Origin: Merdimmobilis hominis | Lineage (GTDB): Bacteria > Bacillota > Clostridia > Oscillospirales > Ruminococcaceae | Length of the DNA: 64,000 nucleotides | Direction of reading: 5' to 3' | NCBI RefSeq assembly: GCF_900104615.1 | Contig: NZ_LT629939.1 | Location: forward strand, 1,400,738-1,464,737 | In this document: positions 40,835-47,827 of the stretch, piece after piece | Position numbering within the stretch: position 1 is the first letter of the stretch | How the letters are laid out: the number at the start of each line of letters is the position of its first letter | Position numbers and translations under genes: made by a program | The notes under the pieces: generated by a model | What the model saw: the letters and a program-made list of their open reading frames with translations, nothing else | The model's database searches: none | Told to the model about the DNA's origin: nothing

Positions 40835-43006
40835 ATGGCAATTACCATTGCGTTGGCAGGTAACCCCAACTGCGGTAAGACAACGATGTTCAACGACCTG
40901 ACCGGGTCCAATCAATTTGTGGGCAACTGGCCGGGCGTCACAGTGGAAAAGAAGGAAGGCAAGCTCAAAGGGCACAAAGATGTCATCATCACCGACCTGC
41001 CCGGCATCTATTCCCTTTCCCCTTACACCTTGGAAGAGGTGGTCACCCGGAACTACCTGATTGGGGAGCACCCGGATGTCATCCTCAACTTGGTGGATGG
41101 CTCCAACATTGAGCGGAACCTGTACCTGACTACCCAGCTGACCGAGATGGGCATCCCGGTGGTCATCGCCCTCAATATGATGGATATCGTCAAGAAAAAC
41201 GGCGATGTCATCGACACCAAAAAGCTTTCCGACCTGTTGGGATGCCAGGTGATTGAGACCTCGGCGGTCAAGAACGAAGGCTCCATGGAGGCTGCGGAGG
41301 CGGCGGTTAAAATGGCCCTCCAGGGCGGCAAGACCACCCCGCAGCACGTCTTCTCCAAACCGGTGGAGGATACCTTGGACAGAATTGGAGAAATTGCCGA
41401 CAACTTCATCGCCCAAGAGAACAAGCGCTGGTATGCTGTCAAGCTGTTTGAGCGGGATGAAAAGGCGCTGGAAAGCCTGAAACTGCCCCAGGGGACCCTG
41501 GCCGAGCTGGAAAAGGCCATAACCTCCTGCGAGGAAGAACTGGACGACGACAGCGAGTCCATCATCACCAACGAGCGGTACAACGCCATCGCCAAGGTGA
41601 TCAAAGCCTGTGTCAAGAAAAAACGGGGCGGCCTGAGCACCTCCGATAAAATCGACCGCATTGTCACCAACCGGTTTTTGGCCCTGCCCATCTTCGCCGT
41701 GGTGATGTTCTTCGTCTACTACATCTCGGTGAGCACCGTGGGTGATCTCCTCACCGGCTTTACCAACGACACCCTGTTCGGCGAGTGGATCTCCCCCGCA
41801 GTGGAGAGCTTCCTGGTGGGCATTGGCTGCGCCGATTGGCTCACTGGCCTGATTGTAGACGGCATCGTCGGCGGTGTAGGTGCCGTCCTGGGCTTCGTGC
41901 CCCAGATGCTGGTTCTGTTCCTGATGCTCTGTGCCTTGGAAGACTGCGGCTACATGGCCCGTATCGCCTTCATCATGGACCGGATTTTCCGTCGCTTCGG
42001 CTTGTCGGGCAAATCCTTTATCCCCATGCTGATCGGCTCCGGCTGCGGCGTCCCCGGCATTATGGCCTCCCGGACCATTGAGCAGGATCGGGACCGTAAA
42101 ATGACCATCATGACCACCACCTTTATCCCCTGCGGCGCCAAGATGCCCATTGTGGCCCTGATCGCCGGCGCTCTTTTCGGCGGCGCCTGGTGGGTGGCGC
42201 CCTCTGCATACTTTATCGGCGTGGCGGCTATCATCATCTCCGGCATCATCCTCAAGAAGACCAAGCTGTTTGCCGGCGACCCCGCCCCCTTTGTCATGGA
42301 ACTGCCCCAGTACCACCTGCCCACGGTAAAAAATGTCCTGCGGGGCACTTGGGAGAGAGGCTCTTCCTTTATTAAAAAGGCCGGCACGGTCATCCTTCTT
42401 TCCTCCATCTTTGTGTGGTTCACCTCTAGCTTCGGCTTTGTGGACGGCACCTTTGGCATGGTGGACGACATCGACGCCTCGGTACTGGCCTCCATCGGCT
42501 CAGTGGTCGCCCCCGTATTCGCCCCCTTGGGCTTTGGAAACTGGCAGACCGCTGTGGCAACTGTCCTGGGCCTTGTGGCCAAAGAAGAGGTGGTCGGCGC
42601 CTTGGGCACCATCTATGCGGTGGCTGGCGACGCTTTGGAGCTGGTCGAGGAAGGCGCCTTTGGGGAACTGGGAGCCATTGCCCAGCACTTCACCGCCCTG
42701 TCCGCCTACTCCTTCCTGGTGTTTAACCTGCTGTGTGCCCCCTGTTTTGCGGCCATCGGCGCCATCAAACGGGAGATGAACAACGCCAAATGGACTTGGT
42801 TCGCCATCGGCTATCAGACGGTGTTCGCCTATACCATGTCCTTTATGCTGTACCAGTTCGGCCTGCTGTTCACCGGCGCTGCCGGTTTCTCCATCGGTAC
42901 GGCCATTGCGGCGGTGATCCTGGTGGTTTACCTGTGGCTGCTCTTCCGCAAAGGCTATGTGGAAAAACCTACCCGTCTGCGCTCGGTTGACACAGTTGAA
43001 GCATAA
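40835..43006 (+). CDS. feoB: Ferrous iron transporter FeoB
   Basis: A 723-residue membrane GTPase that takes up Fe2+. The N-terminal G domain has GNPNCGKT (G1, 9-16), VGNWPGVTVEKKEG (G2), DLPGIYSLSPYT (G3) and NMMD (G4). A helical GDI-like segment (about 170-270) is followed by paired Gate motifs and about eight transmembrane helices (for example LIVDGIVGGVGAVLGFVPQMLVLFLMLCALEDCGYMARIAFIMDRIFRRFGLSGKSFIPMLIG in pieces). GAGGAGG precedes the ATG. In an anoxic gut, Fe2+ is the main iron form, so this is a principal iron route. Regulation by DtxR-type repressors is indicated by sites 3 and 4. Confidence 0.98.
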   Translation: MAITIALAGNPNCGKTTMFNDLTGSNQFVGNWPGVTVEKKEGKLKGHKDVIITDLPGIYSLSPYTLEEVVTRNYLIGEHPDVILNLVDGSNIERNLYLTTQLTEMGIPVVIALNMMDIVKKNGDVIDTKKLSDLLGCQVIETSAVKNEGSMEAAEAAVKMALQGGKTTPQHVFSKPVEDTLDRIGEIADNFIAQENKRWYAVKLFERDEKALESLKLPQGTLAELEKAITSCEEELDDDSESIITNERYNAIAKVIKACVKKKRGGLSTSDKIDRIVTNRFLALPIFAVVMFFVYYISVSTVGDLLTGFTNDTLFGEWISPAVESFLVGIGCADWLTGLIVDGIVGGVGAVLGFVPQMLVLFLMLCALEDCGYMARIAFIMDRIFRRFGLSGKSFIPMLIGSGCGVPGIMASRTIEQDRDRKMTIMTTTFIPCGAKMPIVALIAGALFGGAWWVAPSAYFIGVAAIIISGIILKKTKLFAGDPAPFVMELPQYHLPTVKNVLRGTWERGSSFIKKAGTVILLSSIFVWFTSSFGFVDGTFGMVDDIDASVLASIGSVVAPVFAPLGFGNWQTAVATVLGLVAKEEVVGALGTIYAVAGDALELVEEGAFGELGAIAQHFTALSAYSFLVFNLLCAPCFAAIGAIKREMNNAKWTWFAIGYQTVFAYTMSFMLYQFGLLFTGAAGFSIGTAIAAVILVVYLWLLFRKGYVEKPTRLRSVDTVEA

Positions 43007-43051
43007 GCGAGCGTTTTGTACAATCTATGTGTCTGCAAAGGAGGCTTTTGT

Positions 43052-43213
43052 ATGGCAACCTATATCATCGGTGCAATCCTGTTGGGAATTGTCCTGTTGG
43101 CCGCACGGTATGTGATCCGCTGCCAAAAACAGGGAGGTTGCGTGGGCTGCGGCGGGAAAGACGGCTGCGGCGGTTGCTGCCACTGCCATGAAAGCAGCGG
43201 GCAGACCAAGTAA
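43052..43213 (+). CDS. FeoB-associated Cys-rich membrane protein
   Basis: The ATG at 43052 has AAAGGAGG upstream, giving 53 residues. One N-terminal helix (TYIIGAILLGIVLLAARYVI) is followed by a Cys-rich tail (CQKQGGCVGCGGKDGCGGCCHCHE). This small family is regularly encoded after feoB and probably helps iron handling or FeoB assembly. It starts 45 bases after the feoB stop and ends the operon. Confidence 0.93.
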   Translation: MATYIIGAILLGIVLLAARYVIRCQKQGGCVGCGGKDGCGGCCHCHESSGQTK

Positions 43214-43258
43214 CCCCATACCATCCACCAGCAACCCCTCTTTGGGTTTCACCATAAA

Positions 43259-43303
43259 AACAAGAAGGAACCGGATCGTGGGCCGGTTCCTTCTTGTTTT
43301 TTT
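43259..43303 (+). terminator. feo operon terminator
   Basis: Sixteen-bp perfect stem (43259-43274 with 43283-43298), 8-nt loop, seven Ts. Confidence 0.92.
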
Positions 43304-43310
43304 ACCGCTT

Positions 43311-43694
43311 TTAAGGATGAGGGGGCAAATCCTCTGGGGTGTAGATGGCGATGGCCGTCTTGTTGGGCAGGCAGACCGCACTTTGGAATTCCTGGGAGAT
43401 AAAGCCGGTGTTGACACAGATGTGGTCCGGGCAGTCCGATTCGCGGAATCGGATTTGGTGATCCACCAATTCCAATTCCACCTCTACCCCATAGGGGGAG
43501 AGGTCCACCAAGTGGCTCTCCTGGTGGGCGGACAGTTCATAGCGGGCCACTTCCTGGCTGTCCACCGTCACCACCGCCCAGTTGCCCTCGACGGGGGGCT
43601 GGGTCTGGCGGTACCAGAGAACCCCGGCTACAAAAGCCAAAAAGGCCAGGACAAAGATCAGGTCGCCTTTTTTGATAAATGCACGCTGGGCCAT
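43311..43694 (-). CDS. Membrane protein with NusG domain II fold
   Basis: A 127-residue protein with one N-terminal helix (KKGDLIFVLAFLAFVAGVLWY) and an extracellular domain ending HQIRFRESDCPDHICVNTGFISQEFQSAVCLPNKTAIAI. The C-P-D-H-I-C pair and the late Cys are typical of the 'NusG_II' secreted family of Firmicutes, which has no link to transcription. The function is unknown, perhaps redox or ion binding. It is divergent from nothing and converges on the feo terminator. A ribosome site (GGAGG) is just upstream of the ATG at 43694. Confidence 0.8.
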   Translation of the reverse strand: MAQRAFIKKGDLIFVLAFLAFVAGVLWYRQTQPPVEGNWAVVTVDSQEVARYELSAHQESHLVDLSPYGVEVELELVDHQIRFRESDCPDHICVNTGFISQEFQSAVCLPNKTAIAIYTPEDLPPHP

Positions 43695-43847
43695 ACAATC
43701 CTCCCCAAACAGATGAAATTGGTACCATCATACCCGCCTGGGGGGGAAAATGCAAGGCCTGGGGATGGCTAGGGCAGGGGAAGGAGGAGATTTTCCCCGC
43801 TTTGGGCAAAATGTGTGTCTGCTGTCCAAAGAAAAGGGGGAGTTTGC

Positions 43848-45206
43848 CTAAACAGTCAGCACCCCGTTTTCGGTCTCGATGAGGATGAGGATCTGCTCCT
43901 CCACCCCATTTAAGGCGTTGATATAGGAGAGGACATGCTCCCCGTTTTTGCCGGTGGCCTTAAATTCGTAGACAAACGCCTCGTTAAGGCCCGCAGTGGG
44001 GATGACCGCCAGCTGGGCGGATTGAACGGACAGGTTTTTGCTGACCTTCTCCATGGCCTCTTCCCGGGTGAGAGCGGGGGCGGGAATCTGGCGGCTCTGG
44101 TGGTTGACGATATAGCCACGGGTGTCCAGGGAGACGATGTCCCCATTGTCCATGGCCACACCCACTTTTATCAGATCGGTGTAGCAGACGACCCCATCCT
44201 GCTGGTAGGCAAAGTTGATGGTACAGATGTTATTGGCAATTTCGTAGTAGGTCTCCCGCATGGATTCGATGCCCAGCCCTTCCAGATACTTGCGGGCGAT
44301 GCTGATGGCCTGTTTGGAGTCGATGGTCTTGTCCCCAATATCCCTGCCATTGATCAGATAGGTGACAAAACCGCCGTTTTTGGTGACGCCGATGTTGATG
44401 TTGTCCCCGCCGAAACAGTAGGAGGGCATGGTGGAGTTTTCCATCTCCTCAAAGGTGAGGGCGGAGGGGTTGACCCCAGCCGCCTGGGCGGCCTTTTTCT
44501 GGGCGTTCTCCTGGCTGATCTCCGGCTGTCCTTTGGTGAGGCGGGGCTGGCGGTCCAAAATGTTGTCTGAGAAGGGCCCGTCGTAAATGAGGCGGGGATA
44601 GCCATCAAAGCTGTTTTCCAGCTCTTCAAATCCGCCGCCGCCCGCCTGCTGCTGCTCGCCGTCGGCGCCGTTGCCCTTCTGGACGGAGACTGCGGCCAGC
44701 CGGTCCAAGGGGATCTCCCCACTGCTGACCCGGCCCTGTACTGCGTTAATCTGTTCATTGAGGTTCTGGGCATAGGTGCACAGGGTATCCAGGTTGCGCA
44801 GTTCCTCCTCGGTCAGCTCCTGGCTGTTGGCCACCTTTCGGGAGAGGGTCATGGCGTAATCGCCCACCTGGGAGAGGAACCGGTAGGTGTCCGTCAGGTC
44901 CAGTTCCTCTAAAGGCAGGGCGGAGAGGGACGCCTTGGCCGATCCTGCGTCCCGCCACAGCTTGGCCGAAAGGGAGGTCATCTGGGCCGGGGAACCGGCG
45001 TAAACCCCTTTGTTGAGGGTGGAGGAAATGTCCGCCACATAGCTGGAAAGCTCCTCCAGCGAGCGCAGATAGGTCATCTCAAGTTGGCGGCGGTATTTGT
45101 TCGCCTGCCAGAATCCAAGTACCGCCGTGACCACCAAAGCGGCGGCTAAGGTGCCCACCACAATGCCGGCCCGGAGTTTATCGCTTTTTGACATGTTTTT
45201 GTCCAT
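43848..45206 (-). CDS. ypeB: Spore germination protein YpeB
   Basis: GGAGG lies 7 bases before the ATG at 45206, giving 452 residues; upstream frame lacks a site. One N-terminal transmembrane helix (AGIVVGTLAAALVVTAVLGFW) is followed by a helical region (about 40-210) and C-terminal PepSY domains (SQENAQKKAAQAAGVNPSALTFEE, TIDSKQAISIARKYLEGLGI and EEAMEKVSKNLSVQ). YpeB holds and protects the cortex hydrolase SleB in spores. sleB is not adjacent, so it must lie elsewhere. Its presence supports a spore-forming organism. Confidence 0.93.
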   Translation of the reverse strand: MDKNMSKSDKLRAGIVVGTLAAALVVTAVLGFWQANKYRRQLEMTYLRSLEELSSYVADISSTLNKGVYAGSPAQMTSLSAKLWRDAGSAKASLSALPLEELDLTDTYRFLSQVGDYAMTLSRKVANSQELTEEELRNLDTLCTYAQNLNEQINAVQGRVSSGEIPLDRLAAVSVQKGNGADGEQQQAGGGGFEELENSFDGYPRLIYDGPFSDNILDRQPRLTKGQPEISQENAQKKAAQAAGVNPSALTFEEMENSTMPSYCFGGDNINIGVTKNGGFVTYLINGRDIGDKTIDSKQAISIARKYLEGLGIESMRETYYEIANNICTINFAYQQDGVVCYTDLIKVGVAMDNGDIVSLDTRGYIVNHQSRQIPAPALTREEAMEKVSKNLSVQSAQLAVIPTAGLNEAFVYEFKATGKNGEHVLSYINALNGVEEQILILIETENGVLTV

Positions 45207-45333
45207 GGCTATGCCTCCAAACAAAAAAATTCTGGTTTTGCCAGCCGGAGGAATCCGTTCTGACAGAAAATTGTAATACTCGCTGTTATATTTACCCCAT
45301 TTCATTAAAAATATGTAAAATGCCTCTGGAACA

Positions 45334-45362
45334 TTTGAAAGCCGCCGGTTTTCTGCTATAAT
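45334..45362 (+). promoter_or_regulatory. Promoter of the cysteine desulfurase operon
   Basis: TTTGAA (45334-45339), 17-bp spacer, TATAAT (45357-45362) with extended TGC. Confidence 0.65.
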
Positions 45363-45464
45363 AACCTAGAACCGAACATTTTAAAAATCCGCGCCAACCG
45401 GCAAGGACAGCCACTTTTTTCCGCTGCTGCCCAGAGCCAAGGGACGAAAAGGGAGGCAAGTGCC

Positions 45465-46607
45465 TTGCGGGAAATTTATTTAGACAACAGTGCCACCACC
45501 AGGACTGACCCGGAAGTGGCCAGCTATATTGCAGATGTGATGGTAAACCAGTACGGCAACCCCTCTTCCCTCCACCGGCGGGGGCTGATGGCCCAGCTGG
45601 AATGGGAAAAGGGGCTTAAGCGGATCGCCGCTGTCCTGGGCTGCGACCCCGGGTGCATCACCATCACCTCCGGCGGAACTGAGGCGGACAACCTGGCCAT
45701 CTTCGGCGGGGCACAGGCCAAAAAGCGCCGGGGCAACAAAATCGTCACCACCGCCTTTGAACACGCGGCGGTGCTGGCCCCCTTCCGCCAGCTGGAAGAA
45801 CAGGGATTCCAGGCGGTTTATGTGAAGCCGGACAGCCGGGGGATCATCACCCTGGAAAACCTCCTGGAAGCGGTGGACAAAGACACCATCCTGGTCAGCC
45901 TGATGGCAGTCAACAACGAGGTGGGCACCATCCTGCCGGTGGCAGAGGCGGTGAAAGGCATCCGCAAAAAAGCGCCCAATGCCCTCATCCACTGCGACGC
46001 AGTCCAGGCGTTCTGCAAAATCCCCCTCAAGCCGGTGAAGTGGGACGTGGACCTGATGACCGTCAGCGGCCACAAGATCCACGCCCCCAAAGGGGTGGGC
46101 GCCCTCTATGTGAAAAAGGGGGTTAAGGTTCTCCCCCAGCTGTGGGGCGGCCACCAGCAGAACGGCCTGCGCCCCGGCACCGAAAATATGCCCTTGGCCT
46201 GCGGCTTCGGCCTTGCAGCCGAAAAAGCCGCCTCCCACATGGGGGAGAACCTTCAGAGGATGGAGGAGCTGCGGGCCCACCTGCTGGCCCGGGCGGAGGA
46301 GGTCGGTTGCATTGCCATAAATTCCCCCCTGGAGGGCCTTCCCTACGTCGTCAACCTGTCGGTGGAGGGGTTCCGGTCGGAGATCCTGCTCCACTTTTTG
46401 GAGGAGAAGGGCATCTACGTCTCCAGCGGATCCGCCTGCAGCCGGGGAGAGAAAAGCCATGTGCTGGGGGCCATGGGCCTATCCCAGAGCCGGATTGACT
46501 CCGCCCTGCGGATCAGCTTCGGCACGGACAACACCATAGAAGACATCGACCAGTTGATTGACGCCCTCAAGGAGGCCGTCGGGACGTTAGCGAGGAATAG
46601 ACGATGA
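45465..46607 (+). CDS. Cysteine desulfurase (NifS/IscS-like, NifZ type)
   Basis: GGGAGG precedes the TTG at 45465, giving 380 residues. PLP is bound by K204 (VSGHKIHAPKG), the persulfide Cys is C325 (SSGSACSRGEKS), and GGTEADNLAI lies early. The enzyme strips sulfur from cysteine. It overlaps thiI by 4 bases, as does NifZ in Bacillus subtilis, so its main job is probably to feed ThiI for 4-thiouridine and thiamin. Pyridoxal enzymes of this type also serve iron-sulfur assembly. Confidence 0.95.
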   Translation: MREIYLDNSATTRTDPEVASYIADVMVNQYGNPSSLHRRGLMAQLEWEKGLKRIAAVLGCDPGCITITSGGTEADNLAIFGGAQAKKRRGNKIVTTAFEHAAVLAPFRQLEEQGFQAVYVKPDSRGIITLENLLEAVDKDTILVSLMAVNNEVGTILPVAEAVKGIRKKAPNALIHCDAVQAFCKIPLKPVKWDVDLMTVSGHKIHAPKGVGALYVKKGVKVLPQLWGGHQQNGLRPGTENMPLACGFGLAAEKAASHMGENLQRMEELRAHLLARAEEVGCIAINSPLEGLPYVVNLSVEGFRSEILLHFLEEKGIYVSSGSACSRGEKSHVLGAMGLSQSRIDSALRISFGTDNTIEDIDQLIDALKEAVGTLARNRR

Positions 46608-47779
46608 AAGAGCTTATTTTGATCAAAAACGGGGAGATCGCCCTAAAAGGCCTCAACCGCACCACCTTTGAAGACGTGCTGCTGAAAAACATCCGCCGCA
46701 AACTGGCGGATTTGGGAAAGTTCCGCTGCTATAAAGCCCAATCCACCATGTACATTGAGCCCCAGGAGGACGGCATCGACCTGGATGAGGCGGTGGACCG
46801 GGTCCGCAAGGTGTTTGGCATTGCGGCCCTGACCCGCGCCTGTATTGTGGAGAAGGATTTTGAGGATATCAAGGCAAAAACGGTGGAATATTTGAAAGAG
46901 ACCCTGTCAGAGGCCAGCACCTTTAAAGTGGAGGCCAAGCGATCGGACAAGACCTTCCCTATGAACACCCCTCAAATCTGCACCGAGCTGGGCGGCTACC
47001 TGTTGGAACAGTTCCCGGGTCTGACGGTGGACGTCCACAACCCACAGGTCACCGTCATGGTGGAAATCCGGGATTTCGCCGCCTACATCCACGCCGGGCA
47101 GATCGAAGGGGCAGGCGGCATGCCGGTCAGCACCAGCGGCCGGGCTATGCTGCTAGTCTCCGGCGGCATCGACAGCCCGGTGGCCGGCTATATGATGGCC
47201 AAACGGGGGATGGAGGTGCTGGCGGTCCACTTTGTCAGCCCCCCTTACACCAGCGAGCGAGCCAAACTGAAGGTGATCACCCTCTGTGAGAAGATGAGCG
47301 CCTACTGCGGCCGGATGCAGCTGTTTATCGTCCCCTTTACGAAAATGCAGGAAGCCATCCGGGACAACTGCCCGGAGGAGCTGTTCACCGTGATTATGCG
47401 CCGTATGATGATGAAGATCGCCGAAAAGCTGGCCCAGCGCAGCGACTGCGCCGCCCTCATCACCGGCGAGAGCCTGGCCCAGGTGGCCAGCCAGACGGTC
47501 CAGGCCATCGCCTGCACCGACGTGGCCTGCCAGATGCCGGTGCTGCGGCCTCTCATCGGCATGGACAAAGAGGAGATCATCCGCATCGCCCGGAAGATCG
47601 ACACCTTTGAGACCTCCATCCTGCCCTATGAGGACTGCTGCACCGTCTTCACCCCCAAGCACCCCCGCACCCGGCCCAAACTGGCCATGGTGGAGGAGGC
47701 GGAAGCCGCCTTTGACTTCGCCCCCATGCTGGAGGAAGCGGTGGAAGGGGCCGAGCGCCTTCGGATTGATCCCCAATAG
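46604..47779 (+). CDS. thiI: tRNA 4-thiouridine synthase ThiI
   Basis: A 391-residue protein. An N-terminal ferredoxin-like and THUMP region (about 60-165; DRVRKVFGIAALTRACIVE, VEAKRSDKTFPM) binds tRNA, and a PP-loop (SGGIDS, 186-191) activates U8. The C-terminal rhodanese domain of the E. coli enzyme is absent, as usual in Gram-positives with a dedicated desulfurase. It is translationally coupled to that desulfurase. The fused CinA-sortase-SpoIID gene follows after 48 bases. Confidence 0.96.
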   Translation: MKELILIKNGEIALKGLNRTTFEDVLLKNIRRKLADLGKFRCYKAQSTMYIEPQEDGIDLDEAVDRVRKVFGIAALTRACIVEKDFEDIKAKTVEYLKETLSEASTFKVEAKRSDKTFPMNTPQICTELGGYLLEQFPGLTVDVHNPQVTVMVEIRDFAAYIHAGQIEGAGGMPVSTSGRAMLLVSGGIDSPVAGYMMAKRGMEVLAVHFVSPPYTSERAKLKVITLCEKMSAYCGRMQLFIVPFTKMQEAIRDNCPEELFTVIMRRMMMKIAEKLAQRSDCAALITGESLAQVASQTVQAIACTDVACQMPVLRPLIGMDKEEIIRIARKIDTFETSILPYEDCCTVFTPKHPRTRPKLAMVEEAEAAFDFAPMLEEAVEGAERLRIDPQ

Positions 47780-47827
47780 GGGGAACGTTTCGGAAGGGGC
47801 AACCCATATCCAAAGGAGGATTCACCC

